Assembly (NCBI GenBank): GCA_016790815.1
Contig: JAEUOG010000008.1
Coordinates: forward strand, 1-52,665
Direction: 5' to 3'
Length of the DNA: 52,665 nt
Source: Dechloromonas sp.
GTDB lineage: Bacteria > Pseudomonadota > Gammaproteobacteria > Burkholderiales > Rhodocyclaceae
Part shown: positions 1-7,812 of the stretch, piece by piece
Layout: every line of letters begins with the position of its first letter
Position numbering within the stretch: position 1 is the first letter of the stretch
Translations under genes and position numbers: made by a program
The notes under the pieces: generated by a model
What the model saw: only the letters and a program-made list of their open reading frames with translations
Databases searched by the model: none
What the model was told of the DNA's origin: nothing

Positions 1-76
1 CCTTCAACTGCTCAAGCTGCCGTGCCGACAATTCGTCAAGCTGATGCAGCCACCCTCGGAATGATTTCGTGTCCAT
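1..76 (-). CDS. IS1595-like transposase, N-terminal fragment cut by window edge
   Basis: Only the first 25 codons are inside the window. The peptide starts MDTKSFRGWLHQLDELSARQ, with the pattern F..WL..L..L...Q..QL that opens many IS1595-family transposases before their zinc ribbon. The ATG has a GGGAG ribosome-binding site seven bases upstream on the minus strand. If correct, the protein would be a DDE-type transposase, and an insertion sequence lies mostly outside the window. I could not identify the terminal inverted repeat in 77-189. The family call rests on a short N-terminal resemblance only. Confidence 0.45.
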   Translation of the reverse strand, partial: MDTKSFRGWLHQLDELSARQLEQLK

Positions 77-189
77 GATCCGCTCCCGTTGGCCTTCCTC
101 TCTTCACTATAGGAAAACCTACGGGTTTCGCAAACAGCGCCTTCTGTTTTGTCGGCAAGTCAACAAACCCGGACAAAGCCCAAGCGCCG

Positions 190-417
190 TCAAACCAGAA
201 TGCGCGGATTCGCCGCCCCGCCTGCCAGGCTGGCATAGCGCGATGGCAAGTCGCCCGGCAGGCAATAGCCGAACAGCCACTCCTCCGCGTCCTGCAACGA
301 AGCGCCCGTCGACAACACGTACTCCGAAACGCCGGCAAAAGCCGCCAGGCGCATCCAGAACATGGCCTCTTCGGTCAGCCCGGAATTTGTATTGAAAGAG
401 TTCGGATGATCATGCAT
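190..417 (-). CDS. hypothetical protein, 75 aa
   Basis: The ORF runs from an ATG at 417 with GAGGTG eight bases upstream to a stop at 190. I do not recognise the family. The sequence is mixed helical (GLTEEAMFWMRLAAFAGVSE) with no signal peptide, membrane segment or cysteine cluster. It lies between the IS1595-like fragment and the displaced tRNA terminator, on the same strand as both. It may be an old passenger of this insertion hot spot. Longer readings of the same frame start upstream without a ribosome-binding site and look non-coding. Confidence 0.45.
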   Translation of the reverse strand: MHDHPNSFNTNSGLTEEAMFWMRLAAFAGVSEYVLSTGASLQDAEEWLFGYCLPGDLPSRYASLAGGAANPRILV

Positions 418-529
418 GACGCACCTCGCTTTCGGGAAAACGACACCACGAGGAAGTACTAGCAATATTCGGCCCTGATCGAGACGGTGCAACAAACGGC
501 ACCCCGGAAAATCGAGCACCCGACAGCCG

Positions 530-562
530 AAAAAGAAAAAGCCCCGGAGGGTATCCAGGGCC
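530..562 (-). terminator. intrinsic terminator, probably the original tRNA-Met terminator
   Basis: On the minus strand GCCCTGGA (554-561 region) pairs with TCCGGGGC (541-548) around a five-base loop, followed by TTTTTCTTTTT. It lies 16 bases beyond the left 19-bp att copy, so before the element inserted it would have sat just downstream of tRNA-Met. Confidence 0.7.
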
Positions 563-577
563 AAGTCTTTGATTTTA

Positions 578-596
578 CGTGGTGGTGATGGGCAGA
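578..596. other. attachment site, distal copy (19 bp)
   Basis: The sequence cgtggtggtgatgggcaga is identical to 4859-4877, which is the 3' end of tRNA-Met plus two bases. Identity stops abruptly on both sides. This is the standard footprint of site-specific integration into a tRNA 3' end. Confidence 0.8.
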
Positions 597-777
597 GTCT
601 TTTAATACAACGGCAGACCACGCAACCACGGGCATTTCCAGTCATTTTCGACCTCACCCGTATGGTACGGTGTATTAAAACGGCAGGTCAAGATTGTGCC
701 TTCAAAGCCGCCAACTATCCGACTACCAAAGGTATGCAATTACACGGGTATAAGGTTGCACAGGAGATGCCCGATGG

Positions 778-1587
778 TCACTCCTCCTCGTCCTCTTCAG
801 ATTCCAGCGCCCAGTGTTCCTGAAGGAATCCGGGGAGTGCCCCATCGTAAATTTCCAGTGCTCTGGCAAAGGCTTCACGACGTTGGTGCCCACGTTTCCC
901 AAGGTGCTTCGCCAAAATCTTGGCAAACTGCTGCGCCTCCTTCTCGACACGCTCCTCCCAGTCGATTTCTTCATCACTCTGCCCTGCCGCCAGCATCCGA
1001 GCTTTGGCCCATGAGAGTTCGCTAAGGTCACGTTCTGGGTCTTGCTGAAGGAGCTTTGCCTTGATCTCTCGCATTGTTGCGACTGAGCGTTCGCTGGCAG
1101 CCGACAACTCAGCCACCTTGGCCTTGGAGAATGTGGTATCAGCGATGGTCAGACGCCATGCCGTTTCCGTTTTTTCCCTCGCGCTCATCGGGAGCTTGTC
1201 ATGGGTGTTGCCCTCTGCTGCCTTTGCGACAGCCTGTTCGAGGGTTCCGCTGAAGAACTCAACGGGAACATCATGGTGGCCCTTCTGGGCAAACTGGTAA
1301 GCGGCAATCCGATGGTGGCCATCGATGCAGACCCAACTCTTTCCATCCCACCAAACAGTGATCGGATCAAGGTCTTTCCCATGCAGCGGGGCTTTCGCCA
1401 GTTCCTTGATGTGAGCCTCGCTGGTGTGCTGCTCAGGATGCCGGTGCTGGAAGACTGGCTGACACAACCGGATGCGCCTAAGCGACAGGTACTGGGGGCG
1501 TTCCTTGGGTTCTGGCTTTCCTTGCTCAACCTGTTCGGCCAGATCCTTGTATGCCATCAGAAAGCTGGGAGTCTGCTTCTTGCTCAC
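778..1587 (-). CDS. ParB/sulfiredoxin-fold protein of the integrated element
   Basis: This is a 269-residue protein. The ParB/Srx fold is suggested by the block IDGHHRIAAYQFA near residue 90, the counterpart of the ParB GEHR box that binds nucleotide. A helix-turn-helix-like stretch follows (TFSKAKVAELSAASERSVAT, about residues 150-170). The C-terminus is charged and ends in an acidic run. It starts at a GTG whose last bases overlap the stop of the upstream gene (GTGA), so the two are probably translationally coupled. Family members bind DNA or CTP, and some plasmid forms are nucleases. With no ParA in the element, a regulatory or maintenance role is more likely than classical segregation; that is inference. 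Confidence 0.65.
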   Translation of the reverse strand: MSKKQTPSFLMAYKDLAEQVEQGKPEPKERPQYLSLRRIRLCQPVFQHRHPEQHTSEAHIKELAKAPLHGKDLDPITVWWDGKSWVCIDGHHRIAAYQFAQKGHHDVPVEFFSGTLEQAVAKAAEGNTHDKLPMSAREKTETAWRLTIADTTFSKAKVAELSAASERSVATMREIKAKLLQQDPERDLSELSWAKARMLAAGQSDEEIDWEERVEKEAQQFAKILAKHLGKRGHQRREAFARALEIYDGALPGFLQEHWALESEEDEEE

Positions 1588-2249
1588 TTCAAGTTCTCCA
1601 GAGCGTTGGTAAGGGCCGCTCGTTCGCTATCGGCCTGTTGCTGCTCCTGCTGCTCCAGACGGGCAACATAGAGCCCAGCGACACCGAAGGCTGCCTTCAT
1701 GTGTTGCGCCATCACGGCCAAGGTTCGGGGGCTGACATCTCGATAGACCCGCTTCACCCGTTTCGTTTTATCGTCCCAGTACGTCCCGGCATTGGTCTCC
1801 GTGAGTGCCCTCGCCCGTCTTGCCAACTGGGTATCAAAGGCCGCATCGGATTTGAAGCGCCGAGGCTGTTCCTCCTGCATCAGAAACATAGCCAAGCTGG
1901 TCTCGATCAGGGAATCGACAGGTACCTCGTTCGCTAGCTTGGTCAGTTCATGCAGCGCCTCTCGCTGATAGGTGATGAAGGTGCGCCCGTTGCGGATTTC
2001 CGATTCATCCACCTTGGCTGCTGCGATGATCATTTCCCAGCGTTGCCCGAGGATGCCCCAAGCGGGATTGCCTTTGTTCTTGTCCATCCGGTGCTTGACC
2101 CGCTTTCGATAGGGGGCGAGTTCCTGCACGGTGATACCGGATTGCTCTGGGTGGCCGTGACGGCGACGAATGGCTTTGTGTCGGTCGCAGAGGTTGCCAT
2201 AACCGGCTGCTGTACCTGAACACAAGGGAACGCTACATTGTTTGCTCAT
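1584..2249 (-). CDS. uncharacterised zinc-finger-like protein coupled to the ParB-like gene
   Basis: The protein has 221 residues. The N-terminus carries C-x4-C-x9-C-x2-H followed by basic residues and GHP (CSVPLCSG, LCDRHKAIRRRHGHP). This resembles the small zinc knuckle seen at the front of phage and HNH-type proteins. The remainder is helical and charged, with a glutamine-rich tail (LEQQEQQQ). I chose the ATG at 2249 because GAAAGAA precedes it. An upstream in-frame ATG at 2279 has GAGAGGGG directly against it. The stop overlaps the GTG of the ParB-like gene by four bases. No catalytic HNH residues are evident and I assign no function. Confidence 0.6.
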   Translation of the reverse strand: MSKQCSVPLCSGTAAGYGNLCDRHKAIRRRHGHPEQSGITVQELAPYRKRVKHRMDKNKGNPAWGILGQRWEMIIAAAKVDESEIRNGRTFITYQREALHELTKLANEVPVDSLIETSLAMFLMQEEQPRRFKSDAAFDTQLARRARALTETNAGTYWDDKTKRVKRVYRDVSPRTLAVMAQHMKAAFGVAGLYVARLEQQEQQQADSERAALTNALENLK

Positions 2250-2314
2250 GTTTCTTTCAAAGTGAAAAATCGTACCCATCCCCTCTCAGGGACAGGCGCG
2301 GAAAAGATTTCGGA

Positions 2315-2908
2315 TTAGGTTGATGCAGAGGACTCAGCCTTCGCCCTCACCCGCATGATGGTCTGACGGGTCGTCTTGAAGTCTGCAGCAAGGGAGGAAA
2401 CCGTTTCACCCTTGTTGAGGCGTTCGATGATCTCGGTCTGCTCATCTTCGGTGAAAGTCGAGGGACGACCACAATGCTTACCCTCGCTCTTGGCCCTTGC
2501 CAGTCCCGATTGAGTCCGTTCAATCAGCAGGTCTCGCTCGAACTCCGCTACTGCCGCCAGTACCTGCATGGTCATCTTCCCTGCCGGGCTGGTCAGATCA
2601 ACGCCCCCAAGGGCCAAGCAATGGACTCTCACGCCAAGAGTTGCTAGGGACTCGACGGTGACCCGTACGTCCATCGCGTTACGCCCTAGCCTGTCCAGCT
2701 TGGTAACCACGAGGACATCGCCGGATTCCAGCTTGTCCATCAGCTTGTTGAAGCCGGGACGCTCTTTCGCCTGTACAGAGCCGCTGATGCACTCCGCGAT
2801 GGTTCGCCGGGGTTCGATGCTGAAGCCAGCCGCCTTGATCTCCTGCAACTGGTTGTCAGTGGTCTGGTCGCTGGTGGAGACCCGGCAGTAAGCGAAGACT
2901 CTGGTCAT
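2315..2908 (-). CDS. serine recombinase (resolvase/invertase family)
   Basis: The 197-residue protein is the usual length for small resolvases. The N-terminal catalytic domain begins [11 protein letters not shown], with the nucleophilic serine at residue 11, and carries the conserved arginine block TKLDRLGRN near residue 70 and an [19 protein letters not shown] hinge helix. The C-terminus ([12 protein letters not shown] onward) is a helix-turn-helix for site binding. GAGGTG precedes the ATG. It cuts and rejoins DNA at paired sites through a 5'-phosphoserine link, and the palindrome just upstream is a candidate site. It leads the operon with the zinc-finger-like and ParB-like genes. Confidence 0.9.
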   Translation of the reverse strand: MTRVFAYCRVSTSDQTTDNQLQEIKAAGFSIEPRRTIAECISGSVQAKERPGFNKLMDKLESGDVLVVTKLDRLGRNAMDVRVTVESLATLGVRVHCLALGGVDLTSPAGKMTMQVLAAVAEFERDLLIERTQSGLARAKSEGKHCGRPSTFTEDEQTEIIERLNKGETVSSLAADFKTTRQTIMRVRAKAESSAST

Positions 2909-2918
2909 GGAAACACCT

Positions 2919-2949
2919 CACAGTGTACGTAATGGATGTACGCATTGTG
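2919..2949. promoter_or_regulatory. imperfect palindrome upstream of the resolvase
   Basis: The 31 bases read CACAGTGTACGT, then AATGGATGTACG, then CATTGTG. CACA.TG.GTAC pairs with GTAC.CA.TGTG across the centre. A further TACGTACA occurs near 2980. The position just before the recombinase start suits a recombination subsite or autoregulatory operator. Confidence 0.45.
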
Positions 2950-3132
2950 AAGAGTGTCCGTATTCGTGTCAAGCTATGTTACGTACAGCGGTTTTCGAGG
3001 TGTCCGAAAGCGACCGGTTCCGGACAGTCTTCGACGAACCTGAATGAACGCGACCGATGCTTCACCCGCCCAAAGAATTGCGCCGTTACCCCACCATACA
3101 GGTTTCGTCATCCGTCCCGCTCAATGCTTTCG

Positions 3133-3837
3133 CTATTCCTTGCCAGAACCCGAACCGCCGATTGACTTACGAGTGCTAGCAAGCATAGCCAACCCCAAGG
3201 CGAGCATTACAACTGTTGATGGCTCTGGGACGCTAGAGACTGATGCAACAAGCCAAGCTCCGGCATTGGGGACTTGTGTCCCGATGGGAATTGACGACCA
3301 TGTAGTAGAGGCAGATGCAAAATCCACAAGTCCTGACGTAGTGAGCACATCTTCTCGTACCGTGATGTCACCAATATAGACCGACTCAAAGCGGTTGATT
3401 GGGTTTCGGAATGAGGTTCCCACAAAGCCAGCGGTCGCTGCCACTCGAACACCATTTGAATGAACAGAATACGTGGTTCCCAAGAGGCTTTGTAGCGCGA
3501 TGACACCTGCAACATTGCCCGAGGTGCCGTAGTAAGCTCCGTATCCGGGGACATTGATATCAGGTATCCCCGCATGAGTGAAAAGAGATTCCAACTCCAA
3601 GACAGAAGCCCAACGAAACCCAGTGAAGCGAGTGTCCGCAATCAGGAGGTTGCTGACCTCCGAATATGACAATCCGACAGTGATAGACGGTGAAAGCCAG
3701 ACCAAGTTTTGCTCGGTATCAACAACCGCTGGTTGACCAAAAACCGCGTGCGTCTCAGAGATTAAAGCGGCAAAACTTGATGTGCAAGAAGAACCAAAGA
3801 GCAGCGCGGTAACTATCCATTTGCGAATCGAGGGCAT
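3133..3837 (-). CDS. PEP-CTERM sorting-domain protein carried by the element
   Basis: The protein has 234 residues from the ATG at 3837. An N-terminal signal peptide (KWIVTALLFGSSCTSSFAA) targets the Sec pathway. The C-terminus has VPEPSTVVMLALGLAMLAST followed by basic residues, which is the tripartite PEP-CTERM tag cut by exosortase. Between them is a beta-rich domain with NLVWLSPSITVGLSYSEV and FRWASVLELESLF, a pattern recurring in such exported proteins. A TTG reading at 3873 has no good ribosome-binding site. Its base composition is less GC-rich than the surrounding core genes. Binding partner and role are unknown. Confidence 0.8.
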   Translation of the reverse strand: MPSIRKWIVTALLFGSSCTSSFAALISETHAVFGQPAVVDTEQNLVWLSPSITVGLSYSEVSNLLIADTRFTGFRWASVLELESLFTHAGIPDINVPGYGAYYGTSGNVAGVIALQSLLGTTYSVHSNGVRVAATAGFVGTSFRNPINRFESVYIGDITVREDVLTTSGLVDFASASTTWSSIPIGTQVPNAGAWLVASVSSVPEPSTVVMLALGLAMLASTRKSIGGSGSGKE

Positions 3838-4034
3838 TTTAATCACCAAGACAAAAGTGGGTTGCAGTTTCAACTACGGCAAGGATATATCCAAACTCTA
3901 TGCCACCACCATGGTCAATTTCACAGTCCCCATCTTCATCTCACAAGACTAACCGTTAGTTGCTTGTTGTCTTCAGCCGGAATCGCCCTCACAGAGGGCA
4001 GCAAGGGGTACGGGGGAAGAGGGTAACCCGCCCA

Positions 4035-4754
4035 TTATGGATTGGGGCCCGAGATTTTTTCAGTAAAACTTTTGGGTACTGGCAGCTTCAACCCGAAATC
4101 TATCTTGCAGACGATCCCGTTGAGTTTCTCTACGGTGCGCTTCGAGACGTACCCCTGCTGCACTCGACTGATACCTGCGGCTTGTCGTGTATGGCCCGTT
4201 ATGAGGCCGATGGTCACTTCGCCTTGATTGCGTAGCCTGACTGCCTCCAGGTACTTCACGAAGCGCCTGAGAAAGGCCATTCCTGTTCGTTGGTAGGCGA
4301 TGCTGTCACGCTCGAACGAATACCCCAGACCGTCAAGCCAATCGTCCATTTCATCAGCAATGGAGGCGACATCACCCTTGGCGAGTGCTTCCTTGGTGGG
4401 TGCGAGACACCATGCCAGACTTTCCTCGCTCTTCCGAAGGGTTTTCTCCCAATGCCCTTCTTCAATCCGCTTCCGATCATCCTCTTCCAACAAATCGGAA
4501 TACCAAAGGAGGGCCAACTGTTCAGCCTGATCCTCACGCAATGGCTGGAGGGTCTGGCGTTGCGCCCGGAGCTTCTCGAACTCCTGCTGGTAGCACAACC
4601 ACATCTTGCAAATACGTTTTTCAGCTTCTCGATAATCCTTTGTCCCAAGGCTCTTCAGGACGTGAATCTTCCCAAAGGATTCGGATACATCGGCTGGAAC
4701 CCGTCGGTTCAGATAGTAGGAACCCGTTTTCGGGTGCTTCCAAGGAGTCGGCAT
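4035..4754 (-). CDS. tyrosine-type integrase remnant with internal deletion
   Basis: The 239-residue product begins MPTPWKHPKTGSYYLNRRVP, typical of DUF6538-type phage-integrase N-termini, with helices resembling a core-binding region. Near residue 190 it jumps into what looks like the extreme C-terminus of the family (ITGHTRQAAGISR, then QGY, then KIDFGLKLPVPK). The catalytic domain with the first Arg and the HxxR box is absent. The expected RYG nucleophile region reads SRVQQGY. Full-length relatives are normally above 400 residues. AAGGG lies four bases before the chosen ATG at 4754; an upstream TTG at 4802 is possible. It is open but very likely inactive as a recombinase. Confidence 0.6.
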   Translation of the reverse strand: MPTPWKHPKTGSYYLNRRVPADVSESFGKIHVLKSLGTKDYREAEKRICKMWLCYQQEFEKLRAQRQTLQPLREDQAEQLALLWYSDLLEEDDRKRIEEGHWEKTLRKSEESLAWCLAPTKEALAKGDVASIADEMDDWLDGLGYSFERDSIAYQRTGMAFLRRFVKYLEAVRLRNQGEVTIGLITGHTRQAAGISRVQQGYVSKRTVEKLNGIVCKIDFGLKLPVPKSFTEKISGPNP

Positions 4755-4800
4755 TTTGCCCTTCGGCTTCATCATGTGTATTGAAGGATGTATTGAAGCC

Positions 4801-4852
4801 AAAAATGATAAACCCCTGATTCCAAGAACACTTCTTAGAGATCAGGGGCTTA
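4801..4852 (-). terminator. terminator-like hairpin supplied by the element downstream of tRNA-Met
   Basis: On the minus strand CCCCTGAT (4841-4848) pairs with ATCAGGGG (4813-4820). CTAAGAA pairs with TTCTTGG inside, with a three-base tip. TTTATCATTTTT follows. It lies between the tRNA and the integrase-type gene and probably ends tRNA transcription in place of the original terminator. Confidence 0.65.
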
Positions 4853-4858
4853 TGGATG

Positions 4859-4877
4859 CGTGGTGGTGATGGGCAGA
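4859..4877. other. attachment site, tRNA-proximal copy (19 bp)
   Basis: This copy matches 578-596 exactly and covers the last 17 bases of tRNA-Met plus two bases beyond. Integration regenerated an intact tRNA 3' end. Confidence 0.8.
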
Positions 4878-4937
4878 ATCGAACTGCCGACCTATGGGTT
4901 ATGAATCCATCGCTCTAACCGTCTGAGCTACATCACC
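4861..4937 (-). tRNA. tRNA-Met (anticodon CAT)
   Basis: The 77-nt cloverleaf on the minus strand begins GGTGATGTAGCTCAG and ends CATCACCACCA with encoded CCA. The acceptor stem GGTGATG/CATCACC pairs fully. The anticodon loop reads TTCATAA. The T arm GGCAG-TTCGATT-CTGCC is perfect. A CAT anticodon could also mean lysidine-modified tRNA-Ile2, but the other CAT tRNA in this window fits Ile2 better, so elongator Met is preferred. Its 3' end is the integration target of the neighbouring element. Confidence 0.93.
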
Positions 4938-4959
4938 ACGCTCAAAGCAGAGGGCGCGG

Positions 4960-4988
4960 ATTATAGGTTGCCGATGCCGACCGGTCAA
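4960..4988 (-). promoter_or_regulatory. sigma-70 promoter of tRNA-Met
   Basis: On the minus strand TTGACC (4983-4988) is followed after 17 bases by TATAAT (4960-4965). The tRNA 5' end lies 22 bases further on. Confidence 0.75.
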
Positions 4989-5005
4989 CCGAATTTCCGG
5001 TCGGG

Positions 5006-5011
5006 TATAAT
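5006..5011 (+). promoter_or_regulatory. -10 element of the miaB operon
   Basis: A perfect TATAAT lies about 60 bases before the miaB start. No good -35 is visible; the region where it should fall overlaps the -35 of the divergent tRNA-Met promoter. Confidence 0.5.
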
Positions 5012-5072
5012 GGCGAACTTTTGTGCCGCTGAACAAACTAAGCGGCACCCACTGATTCGCGAAGTGTTACCC

Positions 5073-6410
5073 ATGCCCAAGAAATTGTTCATCCGCACCT
5101 TCGGGTGCCAGATGAATGAGTACGATTCGGACAAGATGGCCGACGTACTCAACGCATCCGAAGGCGTTGTCAAAACCGACAACGTGGAAGAGGCCGACAT
5201 CATCCTGTTCAACACCTGTTCCGTGCGCGAAAAGGCGCAGGAGAAGGTGTTTCACGATCTCGGCCGGGTTCGCCACCTGAAGAAACTGAATCCCGACCTG
5301 GTGATCGGCGTCGGCGGTTGCGTCGCCAGCCAGGAGGGCGATGCGATTGTCGCCCGGGCGCCGTACGTCGATATCGTCTTCGGGCCGCAGACACTGCACC
5401 GCTTGCCGCAACTGATTGCCGAACGCAAAAACAAGGGCAAGGCAGCGGTCGACGTGTCCTTCCCGGAAATCGAGAAATTCGACGCCATGCCGCCGGCAGA
5501 AGTCAAAGGCGCCTCGGCTTTCGTTTCGATCATGGAAGGCTGCTCGAAGTTCTGCACCTTCTGCATCGTGCCTTACACCCGTGGCGGTGAAGTGTCTCGA
5601 CCGTTTGACGACGTGCTGACCGAAGTGGCCGGGCTGGCGGCAAACGGCGTCAAGGAAGTCACGTTGCTTGGCCAGAACGTCAATGCCTATCGCGGCGACA
5701 TGGCCGAGACCGACGAAAAGGCCGACCTCGCGATGATCATCGAATACATCGCCGAGATTCCCGGCATCGAGCGCATCCGTTACACGACATCGCATCCGCG
5801 CGAGATGACACAGCGCCTGTTCGATACCTATCTCAAGGTGCCGAAGCTCGTGTCGCACCTGCACCTTCCCGTGCAGGCCGGCTCCGATCGCGTGCTGGCG
5901 GCCATGAAACGCGGCTACACGACGCTCGAATACAAGTCGATCATCCGCAAGCTGCGCGCGGCGCGGCCGGACATTTCGCTGTCTTCGGATTTCATCGTCG
6001 GCTTCCCCGGCGAGACGGACGAGGATTTCGAGAAGACGATGAAGCTGATCGACGAGGTCGGCTTCGACAGCTCGTTCTCCTTTGTTTACAGCCCGCGCCC
6101 GGGCACCCCGGCGCTGGAACTCGACGATTCAACGCCGGCCGAGGTCAAGTCTGCCCGCCTGCTGCGCTTGCAAAAGCGCATCGACGAGCAAGCCCAGGCG
6201 ATCAGCCAGACGATGGTTGGCAGCATCCAGCGCGTGCTGGTCGAAGGCACCTCGAAGAAGGATGTGCATGAACTGGCCGGGCGTACGGACAACAACCGCA
6301 TCGTCAATTTCGCGGGCAATCCGCGCCTGATCAACACCTTCGTCGATGTCCGCATCACGTCCTCACTGTCGCACACACTGAGAGGCGAAATTGTCATCCG
6401 AGAAGACTAA
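5073..6410 (+). CDS. miaB: tRNA-2-methylthio-N6-dimethylallyladenosine synthase MiaB
   Basis: The protein has 445 residues. MiaB is a radical-SAM enzyme that methylthiolates i6A37 in tRNAs reading U-starting codons. The N-terminal MTTase domain has [19 protein letters not shown] and [10 protein letters not shown], which supply the auxiliary cluster cysteines. The radical-SAM motif [15 protein letters not shown] follows near residue 155, and a C-terminal TRAM domain begins near IQRVLVEG. I start it at [16 protein letters not shown] because that matches the family length; the frame is open upstream to 4968. It is the first gene of a tightly overlapping operon with phoH, ybeY, corC and lnt. Confidence 0.96.
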   Translation: MPKKLFIRTFGCQMNEYDSDKMADVLNASEGVVKTDNVEEADIILFNTCSVREKAQEKVFHDLGRVRHLKKLNPDLVIGVGGCVASQEGDAIVARAPYVDIVFGPQTLHRLPQLIAERKNKGKAAVDVSFPEIEKFDAMPPAEVKGASAFVSIMEGCSKFCTFCIVPYTRGGEVSRPFDDVLTEVAGLAANGVKEVTLLGQNVNAYRGDMAETDEKADLAMIIEYIAEIPGIERIRYTTSHPREMTQRLFDTYLKVPKLVSHLHLPVQAGSDRVLAAMKRGYTTLEYKSIIRKLRAARPDISLSSDFIVGFPGETDEDFEKTMKLIDEVGFDSSFSFVYSPRPGTPALELDDSTPAEVKSARLLRLQKRIDEQAQAISQTMVGSIQRVLVEGTSKKDVHELAGRTDNNRIVNFAGNPRLINTFVDVRITSSLSHTLRGEIVIRED

Positions 6411-7386
6411 GCCGGCGCCGAAAACCCGGCCGGTGGCTATCGCCCTCTCGCCGGTCGACAACACCCTGCTGGCCAATCTGTGCGGGCCGCTCGATGAAAA
6501 CATCCGCCAGATAGAAGCGGGCTTCGACGTCATCATCAAGCGTCGCAACGAGCGGTTTTCCATTTTGGGTGATAAATCGCGGTTGACCGCAGATGCGCTC
6601 CAGCACTTCTACGGCATGGCACGCCAGCCGCTGGGTATCGACGAGATCCAGCTCGGCCTCATCGAATTCCTCAACGCCCCGGTCCGCCGCATTTCGCGCA
6701 AGGCTGAAGGCCCGGTCGATGGCCCGCAGTTGGTCACCCGCAAGACCGAACTGCACGGCCGCACGCCGCGCCAGGTCGAATACCTCAAGCACATTCAGGA
6801 ACACGACATCACCTTCGGCATCGGCCCGGCCGGCACCGGCAAGACCTATCTCGCCGTCGCCAGTGCCGTCGATGCCTTCGAGCGCGATCTGGTCGAGCGC
6901 ATCATCCTGACCCGGCCGGCGGTCGAGGCCGGCGAACGCCTCGGCTTTCTGCCCGGCGACCTGACGCAGAAGATCGATCCGTATTTGCGTCCGCTCTACG
7001 ACGCGCTCTACGACCTCATGGGTGCTGACCGCGTCAGCAAGCTCTACGAAAAGCGCGCCATCGAAATCGCGCCGCTCGCCTTCATGCGCGGCCGCACGCT
7101 CAACCACGCCTTCATCATCCTCGACGAGGCGCAGAACACCACGCCCGAGCAGATGAAGATGTTCCTGACCCGCATCGGCATCGGTGCCAAGGCCGTGGTG
7201 ACCGGCGACATCACCCAGATCGACCTGCCCAAGGGCCACAAGAGCGGCCTCAACGAAGCCATCAGCATCCTGAAAGGCGTGCGCGGCCTGGCTTTTACCC
7301 ATTTCAAGAAGGAAGACGTGGTGCGCCACCCGCTGGTCGCCCGCATCGTCGAAGCCTATGAGTCCAACACCAAGCAAACGCCTTAA
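6391..7386 (+). CDS. phoH: PhoH-like ATPase (YbeZ type)
   Basis: The 331-residue protein has an N-terminal RNA-binding-like domain and a P-loop ATPase domain with [13 protein letters not shown] (Walker A) and [14 protein letters not shown] (Walker B). It partners YbeY in rRNA processing and ribosome quality control in the bacteria studied. It starts at a TTG with GAGGCG upstream, overlapping the end of miaB by 20 bases, which suggests coupled translation. The length and order miaB-phoH-ybeY are standard for proteobacteria. Confidence 0.93.
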   Translation: MSSEKTKPAPKTRPVAIALSPVDNTLLANLCGPLDENIRQIEAGFDVIIKRRNERFSILGDKSRLTADALQHFYGMARQPLGIDEIQLGLIEFLNAPVRRISRKAEGPVDGPQLVTRKTELHGRTPRQVEYLKHIQEHDITFGIGPAGTGKTYLAVASAVDAFERDLVERIILTRPAVEAGERLGFLPGDLTQKIDPYLRPLYDALYDLMGADRVSKLYEKRAIEIAPLAFMRGRTLNHAFIILDEAQNTTPEQMKMFLTRIGIGAKAVVTGDITQIDLPKGHKSGLNEAISILKGVRGLAFTHFKKEDVVRHPLVARIVEAYESNTKQTP

Positions 7387-7807
7387 CCTGTCGGTGCAAT
7401 ATGCCTGTAACCGTGAGGGCTTACCCTTGCGGGCGGATTTCGTTAAATGGGTGCGCGCCGCGTTGGTTGGCGGCGGCGAAGTGACGATCCGACTGGTCGA
7501 CGCCGACGAAGGCCGGACGCTGAACAACGAGTACCGCGGCAAGGACTACGCGACCAACGTGCTGTCCTTTCCGTACGACACGGAGCCGGTGGTGACGGGT
7601 GATCTGGTCATCTGCCCGGGCGTCGTCGCACGCGAGGCGGCCGAGCAGAACAAGCCGCTGGCGGCGCATTACGCGCACCTGACGGTGCATGGTATGCTGC
7701 ATTTGCAAGGCTGGGATCACGAAAATGACGATGATGCCCAGGCAATGGAAGATGAAGAAAGGGAGATTCTCGCCGCCATGGGTTATCCAGACCCGTATGC
7801 GGTTTAA
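7358..7807 (+). CDS. ybeY: endoribonuclease YbeY
   Basis: The 149-residue protein carries the zinc-binding motif [11 protein letters not shown] near residue 110, the signature of this single-strand endoribonuclease needed for 16S rRNA 3'-end maturation. The earlier block [15 protein letters not shown] is also family-typical. The ATG overlaps the end of phoH by 29 bases, consistent with joint expression of the two partners. It ends five bases before corC. Confidence 0.95.
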   Translation: MSPTPSKRLNLSVQYACNREGLPLRADFVKWVRAALVGGGEVTIRLVDADEGRTLNNEYRGKDYATNVLSFPYDTEPVVTGDLVICPGVVAREAAEQNKPLAAHYAHLTVHGMLHLQGWDHENDDDAQAMEDEEREILAAMGYPDPYAV

Positions 7808-7812
7808 ACATT

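Larger units (their letters stand above)
578..4877. mobile_element. tRNA-Met-integrated element, about 4.3 kb
   Basis: The segment is bounded by the 19-bp direct repeats at 578-596 and 4859-4877. An integrase-type gene lies next to the tRNA-side copy. All genes read toward lower coordinates: integrase remnant, PEP-CTERM protein, serine recombinase, zinc-finger-like protein, ParB/Srx-like protein. I see no conjugation, replication or phage structural genes. The integrase appears to have lost its catalytic core, so the element is probably fixed or needs help from elsewhere. The 181 bases between the left att and the last gene hold short near-repeats around ACGGCAG (near 612 and 684) but no gene I can support. 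Confidence 0.75.

Noticed and set aside
6567-6596. ATTTTGG ... GGTTGACCGCAG in phoH as a repeat copy
   Set aside because: The spacing is one base longer and the T-tract is absent. The residues fit the PhoH domain without a gap.
6394-7542. 382-codon frame opposite phoH
   Set aside because: It is a shadow of phoH; the plus strand carries clear Walker motifs.
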